Positions 56,347 through 64,000 of a stretch of DNA of 64,000 nucleotides are shown piece after piece (position 1 is the stretch's first letter; each line of letters begins with the position of its first letter). The DNA is from Lwoffella lincolnii (GTDB lineage: Bacteria; Pseudomonadota; Gammaproteobacteria; Pseudomonadales; Moraxellaceae). The translations under genes were made by a program, and so were the position numbers. The stretch lies in the NCBI RefSeq assembly GCF_002014765.1, contig NZ_MUYT01000002.1, positions 61,397-125,396 on the forward strand, written 5' to 3'. A model generated the notes under the pieces. It worked only from the letters and a program-made list of their open reading frames with translations. It had not been told where the DNA came from and ran no database searches.

Positions 56347-56871
56347 ATGGCTCTACTTCCCATCTTAAACTATCCAGACCCACGCTTGCGTACCATTGCC
56401 AAACCTGTAGAAACAGTCGATGCTGACATACAAACATTGATAGCAGATATGTTTGAGACCATGTATGAAGCCAATGGCGTTGGGCTTGCTGCCACGCAAG
56501 TGGACCGTCATATTCAACTGATTGTCATGGATTTATCCAAAGAGCGTCATGCCCCAAGAGTGTTCATTAATCCAAAAGTAACGCCATTGATAGAGGAAAA
56601 AGCCCCTTATGAAGAAGGTTGTCTGTCTGTCCCTGATGTGTATGACAGCGTTGACCGCCCAACCAAAGTCAAAATTAATGCCTTAGATAAAGATGGTCAT
56701 GCCTTTGAAGAAGAAGCTGAAGGCTTATTGGCGGTGTGCATTCAACATGAAATCGACCATTTAAATGGCGTATTGTTTATCGATTATCTGTCTACGCTTA
56801 AACAATCTCGCGCCAGAGATAAGGTGCGTAAAGTGGTCAAACAACGTGAAAAAGAAAAACAAGCCAGCTAA
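56347..56871 (+). CDS. def: Peptide deformylase Def
   Basis: Removes the N-formyl group from nascent proteins; metal enzyme. All three motifs are present: GVGLAATQ at 44-51, EGCLS with Cys92, and QHEIDHL with His134, Glu135 and His138. The 174 residues are usual. It is separated from fmt, with which it is commonly linked, by about 9 kb. Confidence 0.97.
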   Translation: MALLPILNYPDPRLRTIAKPVETVDADIQTLIADMFETMYEANGVGLAATQVDRHIQLIVMDLSKERHAPRVFINPKVTPLIEEKAPYEEGCLSVPDVYDSVDRPTKVKINALDKDGHAFEEEAEGLLAVCIQHEIDHLNGVLFIDYLSTLKQSRARDKVRKVVKQREKEKQAS

Positions 56872-56944
56872 TGTAAGCTGGTTTGGTTTTTAATTAATTT
56901 TTATTTTTATTTAACAAAGCCTTTAAGTTAAAAGGAATGTGTTT

Positions 56945-58123
56945 ATGATTAAAATAGAACAATATTTTGACCAAGCTCAATGGCAAAAATTCACCAAAGC
57001 TTCTGAAGGCAGACAAACGCCGTTTTTGGTGGTGGACTTAAGTCGCATCAAAACCAAATTTGAAGAAATGGTTGAGCTGTTCCCCAAAGCCAAAATCCAC
57101 TATGCCATGAAAGCCAGTCCAGCCGTGGAAGTGATTGAGTTATTGGCAGGTTTGGGTTCTAACTTTGATTGTGCATCGATTTATGAGTTAGATAGGGTAT
57201 TGAGTGTTGGTGTTGAGCCAGAACGCATCTCTTATGGCAATACCATCAAAAAAGCCAGCCATGTTAAGTATGCCTATGATAAAGGTATCCGCTTATACGC
57301 CACTGATTCAAAAGCCGACTTACAAAATATTGCTGAACAAGCCCCCGGTTCAAAAATCTTTGTCCGTATCTTGGTTCAAGGTTCAGAAACCGCTGAATGG
57401 CCATTGTCTCGTAAATTTGGCTGTCACCCTGATATGGCAATTGACCTTTTGGTACAAGCTAAACAATTGGGTTTAGAGCCTTATGGCATCAGCTTTCATG
57501 TGGGCAGTCAGCAAAAAGACGTGGCCGCATGGGACGATGCCCTAGCCAAAGTCAAGTACATGTCCGACTGGATGAAGTATGAAGAGGGCATTAAACTTAA
57601 AATGATTAATTTAGGGGGTGGTTTTCCCACCAACTACATCAGCGAAGTCAACCCCATTAAAGTCTATGCCGATGAAATTAACCGCTATTTGGCAGAAGAT
57701 TACGCAGATGAAGAAGACATGCCAGAAATCATTTTAGAGCCAGGGCGTTCTTTGGTTGGTGGCAGTGGTGTGCTGGTGTCTGAAGTGGTGCTCATCTCTC
57801 GCAAATCTCGCACCGACTTGACCCGTTGGGTATATACCGATGTGGGGCTGTTTCAAGGATTGATTGAGACCTTAGGTGAGGCCATCAAATACCCTGTGTA
57901 CACGCCAAAAATGGAAACGTCCACTGATGCAGGTACTGTGGTGTTGGCAGGTCCTACTTGTGATTCAACCGACATCATGTATGAAGAAACCAACTACAAA
58001 CTGCCACAAGAGCTTGAGATTGGTGATAGAATTTATTGGCTCACCACAGGGGCATATACCAACTCGTACTCATCAGTTGAGTTTAACGGTTTTCCGCCAT
58101 TGGAAGTGGTGTATATTGATTAG
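56945..58123 (+). CDS. Ornithine/lysine decarboxylase family PLP enzyme (fold type III)
   Basis: Decarboxylates a basic amino acid, most likely ornithine to putrescine. The 392 residues follow the eukaryote-like ODC fold: KIHYAMKASP with PLP Lys56, NFDCASIYEL, SFHVGSQQKD, INLGGGFP, ILEPGRSLV and, in the C-terminal barrel, GPTCDSTDIMYE whose Cys is a catalytic residue supplied across the dimer. The ATG at 56945 has AAGGA upstream; a GTG at 56939 precedes it. Ornithine versus lysine or diaminopimelate preference cannot be fixed by eye, though the length and GPTCDS favour ODC. It is 9 bp from hisB. Confidence 0.85.
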   Translation: MIKIEQYFDQAQWQKFTKASEGRQTPFLVVDLSRIKTKFEEMVELFPKAKIHYAMKASPAVEVIELLAGLGSNFDCASIYELDRVLSVGVEPERISYGNTIKKASHVKYAYDKGIRLYATDSKADLQNIAEQAPGSKIFVRILVQGSETAEWPLSRKFGCHPDMAIDLLVQAKQLGLEPYGISFHVGSQQKDVAAWDDALAKVKYMSDWMKYEEGIKLKMINLGGGFPTNYISEVNPIKVYADEINRYLAEDYADEEDMPEIILEPGRSLVGGSGVLVSEVVLISRKSRTDLTRWVYTDVGLFQGLIETLGEAIKYPVYTPKMETSTDAGTVVLAGPTCDSTDIMYEETNYKLPQELEIGDRIYWLTTGAYTNSYSSVEFNGFPPLEVVYID

Positions 58124-58132
58124 AGACATTTT

Positions 58133-58771
58133 ATGACATCAGCAAACACAACCCAAACCACTCAATCGCTTGTCAAATTCGCCCACCGCATCGCATCTGT
58201 TGAGCGTCATACCGCTGAAACACACATCAACATCAAGGTCAATCTGGACGGCACAGGACAAGGGGTGATTGACACAGGTGTGCCATTTCTTGACCATATG
58301 TTAGAGCAAATCAAGCGTCATGGTCTGTTTGACTTAGACATTCATTGCACAGGTGACACCCACATTGATGACCATCATAGTGTTGAAGACACAGGCATCA
58401 GCTTAGGGCAAGCGTTTGCTAAAGCCTTGGGGGATAAAAAAGGCATTCGTCGTTATGGGCATTTTTATGCCCCACTTGATGAAAGCTTAAGCCGTGCGGT
58501 GGTGGACATCTCAGGTCGCTCAGGGCTACACATGGACATTGCTTTTACTCGATCGCATGTGGGCAGTTTTGATGTGGACTTGTTCAGTGAGTTTTTCTTT
58601 GGCTTTGTCAATCATGCGATGATGACGGTGCATCTGGATAACTTAAAAGGCAAGAACAGTCATCATCAGATTGAAAGTGCCTTTAAAGCTTTTGCCAGAG
58701 CGTTACGCATGGCGTGCGAATATGACCAAAGAGCTTTAGATACCCTACCATCTACTAAAGACGCTTTATGA
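58133..58771 (+). CDS. hisB: Imidazoleglycerol-phosphate dehydratase HisB
   Basis: Monofunctional dehydratase of 212 residues, without the N-terminal phosphatase of E. coli HisB. Metal motifs are [21 protein letters not shown] and a second set in [10 protein letters not shown] and [17 protein letters not shown] (core [11 protein letters not shown]). Coupled to hisH, 34 bp downstream. Its end is duplicated by a 16-bp tandem repeat (58763-58794) covering the stop. Confidence 0.96.
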   Translation: MTSANTTQTTQSLVKFAHRIASVERHTAETHINIKVNLDGTGQGVIDTGVPFLDHMLEQIKRHGLFDLDIHCTGDTHIDDHHSVEDTGISLGQAFAKALGDKKGIRRYGHFYAPLDESLSRAVVDISGRSGLHMDIAFTRSHVGSFDVDLFSEFFFGFVNHAMMTVHLDNLKGKNSHHQIESAFKAFARALRMACEYDQRALDTLPSTKDAL

Positions 58772-58794
58772 TAAAAAAGCTTTATGATAAAAGG
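58763..58794. repeat. 16-bp tandem duplication across the hisB stop
   Basis: GCTTTATGATAAAAAA and GCTTTATGATAAAAGG follow one another. The first copy contains the hisB stop TGA. The second copy extends into the hisH ribosome site (AAGGA). Confidence 0.82.
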
Positions 58795-58805
58795 AAAATA
58801 AAGCA

Positions 58806-59456
58806 ATGACAAAAGTTGCGTTATTGGATTATGGCATGGGCAATCTGCATTCAGTGGCGAAAGCCTTGAGCCGTGTGGGGGCTGATGTCAGCCTAACTTG
58901 CGACCCAAGACAAGTTGCTAAAGCTGACAAGATTGTATTCCCTGGCGTGGGGGCAATGCGTGACTGCATGGCAGGCATGGTAGAGACTGGCATTGATGAG
59001 ATGGTGCGTCAAATGGTGTTTAATAAGCCCATGATGGCAATCTGTGTGGGCATGCAAGCCTTGTTTGATGAATCAGAAGAAAATGATGGAACAACCGCAT
59101 TGGGCATATTATCAGGTCATGTTCGACGCTTTGACGATAATTGCACAAATGCCAATAACACAACTTTCAATAACACAGCCCTTAAAGTGCCACATATGGG
59201 TTGGAACACCATTTACGATATGGATTTAACACATTCTCTTTGGCAAAACATCCATGAAAATACCCACTTTTACTTCATACACAGCTATTACTGTCAACCC
59301 AATGATGCCAATTTAACCGCATCTACTTGTGATTATGGTCAGCCGTTTTGTGCCAGTATCATCAAAGACAATCTGTTTGCCACCCAATTCCACCCAGAAA
59401 AAAGCCACACCGCAGGGTTACAACTATTAAAAAATTTTGTTGATTGGCAAACCTAA
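58806..59456 (+). CDS. hisH: Imidazole glycerol phosphate synthase glutaminase subunit HisH
   Basis: Class I amidotransferase supplying ammonia to HisF. The catalytic cysteine is Cys80 in [10 protein letters not shown], and the His-Glu pair is in FHPEKSH near 195. N-terminal [16 protein letters not shown] and FPGVGA (oxyanion strand) are typical. 216 residues. hisF is not in this window. AAGGA precedes the ATG by about ten bases. Confidence 0.96.
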   Translation: MTKVALLDYGMGNLHSVAKALSRVGADVSLTCDPRQVAKADKIVFPGVGAMRDCMAGMVETGIDEMVRQMVFNKPMMAICVGMQALFDESEENDGTTALGILSGHVRRFDDNCTNANNTTFNNTALKVPHMGWNTIYDMDLTHSLWQNIHENTHFYFIHSYYCQPNDANLTASTCDYGQPFCASIIKDNLFATQFHPEKSHTAGLQLLKNFVDWQT

Positions 59457-59464
59457 CACCACAT

Positions 59465-59498
59465 AAAAACCGCCACAAACCTTTTTGTGGCGGTTTTT
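59465..59498. terminator. Bidirectional terminator between hisH and the CAP lipoprotein gene
   Basis: AAAAACCGCCACAAA pairs perfectly with TTTGTGGCGGTTTTT around four bases. T runs on both strands let it end both convergent genes. Confidence 0.93.
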
Positions 59499-59540
59499 AT
59501 GGTTATGTTTTGGGTTTTTACTTGCTGGTTTTTTACTTAA

Positions 59541-60887
59541 CTAACCGTAGTTGGTCTTGCCAGTGCTAAAGGTAAATGAATGTGATGTTTTAGGTTTGCC
59601 ATCTACAGAGATGTCAAAGCTGACTTGATACTTGGTGTTGGGATATAAACCACAACTGTTGGCTTTAAAACTGTCACCTAAGAGTTTTAATTCATTGGCA
59701 TCACAGCTGTTACGGGCGATGTCATCAGTCAACGGAATGATGAACATTTCATTGGCACGAAGACGTTTATTTGGGTCATTATCTTTTGTCAGCTCATGGG
59801 TTTTAAGCGAGATGTTTCTTTGGATATCAAAGAATTTAACGTTGGTCACAACAATGTTATTGGCAGTTGGGTGATTTATCCATATGGGTTGTCCAACTGG
59901 TCTTTTATTCAGATCACGTGTGCCTTGAAATGGATTCGGACTTTCTGAATAAAGAGCTGTCTGAGTGTTTGTCACTCCCTCACAAGGATAGGTAATGATA
60001 CCATCACCATTTATTCCTTGTATGGTAGTATGATGATTGGCATCATCACGATGAATACCAGCCATTGTCTCTAATATATGACCACGATTCTTTTTAGAAT
60101 CTGTTTTATATGGTGTATAAGCAATCAATGACGCAGCCCCCTGAGTCCAGCGACTATCCATAAGACCAGCCAAGTGATATGGAGCTGCCAATAAACCATT
60201 CAACATAACCACAGCATGGTCAGTGTTTTCTTGAAAATGACCTAAAGAAGAATAAGACCAACTCTTACTAAGATTTTCTGTAAGCATTAAAGACAAATAA
60301 CCAGCAGATTTAGCCCTGTCACTTGGTTGAATGCCTCGGTAATATGGGTTTTTCTTCCCAGTTACATGAATATAATATCTATTTTCATGTTCACCATGAC
60401 TATTATAGCCATAGCCTTGAATTTGAGCATTGGTATACAGATAGGCAAGATAAGCAGCATGTTGATTAGACGCATCTTGTAGGTTATCTTGTGGTTTGAC
60501 TGCTTTTATCCCACATTGCATGCGACGCATATTCCATTCATTCAATACTGCTAAGCTGGCAGATTTATCTATTAGTTGACTTGCCTCTGATACTCCTAAA
60601 ATAGGCGTTAATGGCTTGTTCGTGTTGGTTGTATTTATGGTGGTATCTTGAGATGTTGGTGATGGTTTTTTGGGTGTACTAGGTATACTGGGCTTGGTAG
60701 GTTTGGTGGCAACAGAAAGATCAGATGTGTGATTTGATGGTGTTGATGGCTCTGATGGCTTTGTTGACGTAGAAGAAGATGTGGGATTAGATCCACCTCC
60801 CCCACCACACGCCATTAGCGTTGCTGACACCATGGCAATGACCGATAGTTTTATGGGTGATTGCATGGAATGTATGGAATGTTTCAT
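59541..60887 (-). CDS. CAP-superfamily lipoprotein
   Basis: A 448-residue secreted lipoprotein. The signal sequence ends in TLMACGGGGG with Cys27 as lipid site. A Ser/Thr/Pro/Lys-rich linker (about 33-90, KPSEPSTPS type) leads to a CAP domain (about 105-285) that begins LAVLNEWNMRRMQCG and has HAAYLAYLY and the NSHGEHENRY site with His and Glu, followed by GYLSLMLTENLSKS. A C-terminal beta-rich domain (about 330-448) has the end VSFDISVDGKPKTSHSF. CAP proteins range from proteases to lipid binders; here a surface or periplasmic role is inferred. The start at 60887 follows AAAGGTGAT. Confidence 0.78.
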   Translation of the reverse strand: MKHSIHSMQSPIKLSVIAMVSATLMACGGGGGSNPTSSSTSTKPSEPSTPSNHTSDLSVATKPTKPSIPSTPKKPSPTSQDTTINTTNTNKPLTPILGVSEASQLIDKSASLAVLNEWNMRRMQCGIKAVKPQDNLQDASNQHAAYLAYLYTNAQIQGYGYNSHGEHENRYYIHVTGKKNPYYRGIQPSDRAKSAGYLSLMLTENLSKSWSYSSLGHFQENTDHAVVMLNGLLAAPYHLAGLMDSRWTQGAASLIAYTPYKTDSKKNRGHILETMAGIHRDDANHHTTIQGINGDGIITYPCEGVTNTQTALYSESPNPFQGTRDLNKRPVGQPIWINHPTANNIVVTNVKFFDIQRNISLKTHELTKDNDPNKRLRANEMFIIPLTDDIARNSCDANELKLLGDSFKANSCGLYPNTKYQVSFDISVDGKPKTSHSFTFSTGKTNYG

Positions 60888-61057
60888 AAAAATATCACCT
60901 TTGTTTTATTACTCAATAACGACAACACTGCTTGTCTCAAGTAGGAACATAACACCATAACGTAAGCCATATGAGAATATAAATAAAGTTGTTTTTAGAC
61001 AAACGGTTAAAATAACTTCTAATCGGAAAAATAACTCGACTGGTGTTTGGTGCGCCC

Positions 61058-61729
61058 TTATCTTTTAAAGCCATTATCCGCCAAAAAAGCTTCAGTCAAT
61101 GTACCTAAGTGATGTGATGTGCCGTGATTCTCCACCATCAACAACCGCTCAAGATAGCGTGCCACCACGTCCACCTCAATATTGACATCAGCACCTAGGT
61201 GCCAATGTTTGCCAATGTTTGTAACCTCTGCTGTGTGTGGAATGATGTTCAGACACACCACATTATCTTTAACCAAATTGGTGGTTAAGCTGATGCCATC
61301 AATGGTGATAGAGCCTTTGGTTGCGGTGTATCGTTGTAGCTCTTTTGGCAAGCTGATTTCAACATAAAGAGAACGTGCGTCTTTTTTTACGGTGCTGACT
61401 TTACCCACACCGTCCACATGTCCTGACACCATATGACCACCAAAGCGAGTGGTGGGCAACATCGCCTTTTCTAAATTGATAACATCACCAATTTTCCAGT
61501 GAAGCAAAGTGGTCTTATCAAGTGTTTCACGTGAAACATCAACCGCATAGCAACTGGCTGATTTATCCATATCCACCACAGTCAAACAGATGCCATTACT
61601 GGCAATAGAGTCGCCCAACTTAACATCAGAAAAATCCAAATCATATGATTCTATAATCAAACGAGCATCACCTTGAATGGGCTGAATGCTTTGAATAATG
61701 CCTGTGCTTTCGATAATGCCTGTAAACAT
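61058..61729 (-). CDS. ribE: Riboflavin synthase alpha subunit RibE
   Basis: Dismutates 6,7-dimethyl-8-ribityllumazine to riboflavin. The 223 residues form two similar lumazine-binding barrels: MFTGIIESTG at the N-terminus, SIASNGICLTVVDM near 41, VSRETL near 66, GGHMVSGHVDGVG near 97, and the second barrel with SITIDGISLT near 141. A perfect parS word lies in the VSRET codons. It is separated from ribD by the DnaA-box/parS gap. Confidence 0.95.
   Translation of the reverse strand: MFTGIIESTGIIQSIQPIQGDARLIIESYDLDFSDVKLGDSIASNGICLTVVDMDKSASCYAVDVSRETLDKTTLLHWKIGDVINLEKAMLPTTRFGGHMVSGHVDGVGKVSTVKKDARSLYVEISLPKELQRYTATKGSITIDGISLTTNLVKDNVVCLNIIPHTAEVTNIGKHWHLGADVNIEVDVVARYLERLLMVENHGTSHHLGTLTEAFLADNGFKR
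61523..61538. promoter_or_regulatory. parS site, perfect match
   Basis: TGTTTCACGTGAAACA is identical to the canonical ParB-binding parS sequence and perfectly palindromic. It lies in the ribE coding sequence. Confidence 0.85.
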
Positions 61730-61767
61730 ATTATTTTCTCATTCAAATCAAAATTATCAAATTTGCC

Positions 61768-61776
61768 TGTGGATAA
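61768..61776 (-). other. DnaA box
   Basis: TGTGGATAA is the reverse complement of the consensus high-affinity box TTATCCACA, with flank GTTATCCACAG on the minus strand. Confidence 0.75.
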
Positions 61777-61825
61777 CTTAAATAATCAGCCCATAACAAC
61801 GTCAATTAAACACGCATTATCAAAG

Positions 61826-61834
61826 TTATCCACA
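61826..61834 (+). other. DnaA box
   Basis: TTATCCACA, exact consensus, in the extended context AGTTATCCACAG. Confidence 0.75.
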
Positions 61835-61884
61835 GATTAACCATGAACAACATGATGGGCATTGACGATTGTCAGTCACACAGA

Positions 61885-61900
61885 TGTTTCACATGAAACC
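61885..61900. promoter_or_regulatory. parS-like site (two mismatches)
   Basis: TGTTTCACATGAAACC, differing from the consensus at positions 9 and 16. Confidence 0.55.
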
Positions 61901-61942
61901 ATTGATATCATCAACTTTTTAATAAAAAATGACGGTTGGTGA

Positions 61943-61958
61943 TGTTTCACATGAAACC
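61943..61958. promoter_or_regulatory. parS-like site (two mismatches)
   Basis: TGTTTCACATGAAACC, identical to the copy 58 bp to its left. Confidence 0.55.
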
Positions 61959-61991
61959 AATCATCGCTGTTTTACCAAAATTTTTAGCAAG

Positions 61992-62000
61992 TTATCCACA
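61992..62000 (+). other. DnaA box
   Basis: TTATCCACA, exact consensus, in the context AGTTATCCACAA. Confidence 0.75.
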
Positions 62001-62045
62001 AGGTGTCAAATTTACCCTGAGCATGTTGAGCCAACTGCCGAAAAC

Positions 62046-63158
62046 TTACCCACTGTGGGTGATGGACGTGGCGTGTAATGTTAATTTGACGTCTTGTCCC
62101 AAACGCTCATAAGACATCAACTCATATCGCTTTTGCTGAGCAAGCGTATCAATACAAAATTTTGCCATTGCTTTGCCATGATGACCCAACAAACAAGGGG
62201 CTTGATAGATGATCAACTCATCAAGCAAATCCTGCTCAATAAAACCACCTGCCACTGTGCCACCTGCTTCTACCAGCACATCATAGCATTGATAAGTGCT
62301 GACTAAGTTTTTTAATAAGTCTGTTAGGTTACCTGACCAAAATAAGGTATCATGACGCTGACAAACTTGATAGGGGCTATTGGCATTTAGCCGTTTTTGA
62401 CGGTCTAATATGACCACTTTAGGCTGTGGTATTTGTGTGGCATCAATGTCTGCATCAATGCCCAATGAATTTGAGCGAACGGTTAAACTGGGATCATCAT
62501 CAATGATGGTTTGACTGCCTGTGATGATGGCAGCTGATAATGCTCGCAGATGTTGCACATCGTGGCGTGCGGATGTGCCAGTTATCCATTTTGATTCACC
62601 TGATGCCATGGCGATACGACCATCAAGGCTGATTGCCATTTTTAATCGCACATATGGCAAAGCGGTACGCATTGCTTTTAAAAACCCTTTATTTAAGCTT
62701 TCTGCCTGTTTTTTTAGCACACCCACACTGACATCAATACCTGCACGCTTTAGCATATGAATGCCACGTCCTGATACCTTAGGATTTGGGTCAAGCCCTG
62801 CCACCACCACACGAGCAATTTTGGCGTCAATCAACGCCAACGCACATGGCGGTGTGCGACCTGTGTGGCTACACGGCTCTAAAGTAACGTAAGCTGTCGC
62901 ACCATGGAGCTTATCTGGATACTGGGTTTGGGCTTGACGCAAAGCAAATACTTCGGCATGTGGCTGACCTGCTTTTGGGTGATGACCCATGCCAATAATC
63001 TGACCATCTTTCACAATCACACACCCCACCATGGGATTGGGACGAGTGGTGTAACTGCCCTTTTTGGCTTCACTGATGGCAAGGTGCATATAATACACAT
63101 CTTGTGAGCAAGTATTTTGACCAAAGACGCTGTTGATGGTGGGTGGATTGGTTATCAT
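62046..63158 (-). CDS. ribD: Bifunctional riboflavin deaminase/reductase RibD
   Basis: Carries the second and third steps from GTP to riboflavin. The deaminase domain (about 20-160) has the zinc motif HAEVFAL and PCSHTGRTPPC; the reductase domain (about 165-370) has RLKMAISLDGRIA, WITGTSARHDVQHLR and VEAGGTVAGGF. 370 residues. AAAGG precedes the ATG. 42 bp after nrdR, a common order. Confidence 0.95.
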   Translation of the reverse strand: MITNPPTINSVFGQNTCSQDVYYMHLAISEAKKGSYTTRPNPMVGCVIVKDGQIIGMGHHPKAGQPHAEVFALRQAQTQYPDKLHGATAYVTLEPCSHTGRTPPCALALIDAKIARVVVAGLDPNPKVSGRGIHMLKRAGIDVSVGVLKKQAESLNKGFLKAMRTALPYVRLKMAISLDGRIAMASGESKWITGTSARHDVQHLRALSAAIITGSQTIIDDDPSLTVRSNSLGIDADIDATQIPQPKVVILDRQKRLNANSPYQVCQRHDTLFWSGNLTDLLKNLVSTYQCYDVLVEAGGTVAGGFIEQDLLDELIIYQAPCLLGHHGKAMAKFCIDTLAQQKRYELMSYERLGQDVKLTLHATSITHSG

Positions 63159-63199
63159 GGTTTGCCTTTTGGCTGTTTGTGAAAGGATGTGAATGACCT

Positions 63200-63688
63200 T
63201 TATTGCTTATCTGGGTGCCGATTGTCTAAGTACTGTATATCGGGGCGAATATTTGCCAACTCTTTTTGAAAAGCAGCAATGTCTTGAAAGTCTCGGTACA
63301 CACTGGCAAAACGCACATACGCCACATCATCAACTTCCTTTAATTCACTCATGACAATCTCGCCGAGCACTTTGCTTAAGATTTCACGTTCACCCATTTG
63401 CCTTAGGCGTTTTTCAATGCGGCTAATCATGGCATCTTGTTCATCAATGGTAATGGGGCGTTTTTGTAGAGGTAGCATGATGGAACGGCGTAATTTATCA
63501 GCGTCAAATGGTTCAATTTTACCGCTGGATTTGATGATGCGTGGCATCACCACCTCAACCACCTCAAAAGTGGTAAAGCGTTCCTGACAATGATTGCATT
63601 GTCGCCGTCTGCGAACCTGAGACCCTTCGGCAGCCAAACGTGAATCAATGACTTTGGTATCTTGAGTATTGCAATAAGGGCAATGCAT
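63200..63688 (-). CDS. nrdR: Transcriptional repressor NrdR
   Basis: Zinc-finger/ATP-cone repressor of ribonucleotide reductase genes. Zinc ligands are Cys3, Cys6, Cys31 and Cys34 (CPYC and CNHC), followed by the ATP cone with [24 protein letters not shown] sequence (core [14 protein letters not shown]). 162 residues. AGGA lies about eight bases before the ATG. It starts 16 bp downstream of mnmE. Confidence 0.96.
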   Translation of the reverse strand: MHCPYCNTQDTKVIDSRLAAEGSQVRRRRQCNHCQERFTTFEVVEVVMPRIIKSSGKIEPFDADKLRRSIMLPLQKRPITIDEQDAMISRIEKRLRQMGEREILSKVLGEIVMSELKEVDDVAYVRFASVYRDFQDIAAFQKELANIRPDIQYLDNRHPDKQ

Positions 63689-63704
63689 GATGGTGTCCTA
63701 TGGT

Positions 63705-64000
63705 CTATTTGCCAATACAAAAACTGCCAAAAATCTTACCCAATAAATCATCAGCAGTAAATTCACCTGTAATCTCACTTAAGCTAAGCTGAGCTTGTCT
63801 AAGACTTTCTGCCACCAATTCACCTGCATGATACACAGACAACTGTTCATCAGCTTCATTGACAAAGCTCAGCGTACGTTTTAGGGCATCAACATGCCTT
63901 GTGCGAGCAATTAAGCTGTTTTCAGATGGGTGAAAACCAACCATATCACACAGCTGACGTGTCAACTCATCAATGCCTTGTGATGTTTCACATGAAACAT
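63705..64000 (-). CDS. mnmE: tRNA modification GTPase MnmE, C-terminal part
   Basis: Gene cut by the right edge; the last 98 codons are present. MnmE with MnmG makes the cmnm5 modification of wobble uridine. The fragment begins in frame as VSCETSQGIDELTRQL, has HVDALKRTL and GELVAESLRQAQLSLSEITG, and ends in IFGSFCIGK, whose Cys is the conserved functional residue. In gammaproteobacteria mnmE follows rpmH-rnpA-yidD-yidC, next to dnaA, so those genes should lie to the right. Confidence 0.95.
   Translation of the reverse strand, partial: VSCETSQGIDELTRQLCDMVGFHPSENSLIARTRHVDALKRTLSFVNEADEQLSVYHAGELVAESLRQAQLSLSEITGEFTADDLLGKIFGSFCIGK
63984..63999. promoter_or_regulatory. parS-like site (one mismatch)
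   Basis: TGTTTCACATGAAACA within mnmE differs from the consensus only at position 9. Confidence 0.65.

Larger units (their letters stand above)
61730..62045. other. ribD-ribE intergenic region: DnaA boxes and parS-like sites
   Basis: 316 bp without a gene. It contains three perfect 9-bp DnaA boxes (61768-61776 reverse, 61826-61834 and 61992-62000 forward), two identical parS-like words (61885 and 61943) and two AT-rich stretches (61728-61765; 61908-61930). This is a candidate origin-associated locus, a DnaA-titration site, or a DnaA-controlled leader of ribE. No FMN riboswitch features can be seen. Confidence 0.7.

Noticed and set aside
61730..61860. FMN riboswitch upstream of ribE
   Set aside because: No conserved RFN stem sequences can be recognised; the gap is dominated by DnaA and parS-like words instead.

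Overview
The window reads as one contiguous stretch of gammaproteobacterial chromosome of the Moraxellaceae type, most like Moraxella. Grounds: argH / algZ-algR / hemC-hemD in the order known from Pseudomonas and Moraxellaceae, a complete nqrABCDEF operon, a LysM protein-dprA-tsaC block, an rpmH-proximal mnmE with nrdR-ribD-ribE beside it, and a moderately AT-rich base composition. The genus is inferred from protein style and gene order; no search was run. I see no rRNA, tRNA, insertion sequence, prophage or CRISPR array.

Layout. 0-0.4 kb: a decayed gene remnant, probably of a type III restriction-modification methyltransferase. 0.45-3.7 kb: mraY, an EamA-type transporter and a class I aldolase. 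3.7-9.1 kb: the hemD-hemC-algR-algZ strand, divergent from argH. 9.2-18.6 kb (minus strand): an RND efflux pump with its adaptor and a repeat-bearing exported protein, recG, an exported DUF11-like protein and an FKBP lipoprotein. 19.3-23.1 kb: a multi-repeat mechanosensitive-like membrane protein, an acyltransferase and gltS. 23.3-29.3 kb: the sodium-pumping NADH:quinone reductase. 29.6-35.8 kb: hisA, a BON-MscS channel, a CbpA-like co-chaperone, a YheS-like ABC-F protein and erpA. 36.2-46.9 kb: an orphan Roadblock protein, gshA, dsbB, ogt, tsaC, dprA, a LysM protein, thrC, rsmB and fmt. 47.1-53.1 kb: a hybrid sensor kinase, then dnaK and grpE. 53.6-59.5 kb: a 59-residue HMA-like protein, mpl, a GlsB-type membrane protein, def, an ornithine-decarboxylase-family enzyme, hisB and hisH. 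59.5-64 kb: a CAP-domain lipoprotein, ribE, ribD, nrdR and the 3' part of mnmE, which runs off the right edge.

Most genes are housekeeping. The strongest non-coding signal is at the right end. Seven parS-like 16-mers lie between 45.0 and 64.0 kb and none in the first 45 kb. Two of them share the 316-bp ribD-ribE intergenic gap with three perfect DnaA boxes. With mnmE at the edge (its usual neighbours are yidC, rnpA, rpmH and dnaA), this suggests the window approaches the replication origin, and that the ribD-ribE gap is an origin-linked DnaA/ParB locus or possibly part of the origin.

A second theme is short tandem duplication of 12-18 bp, found in intergenic leaders, across stop codons and, in multiples of three, inside extracytoplasmic or linker parts of proteins.
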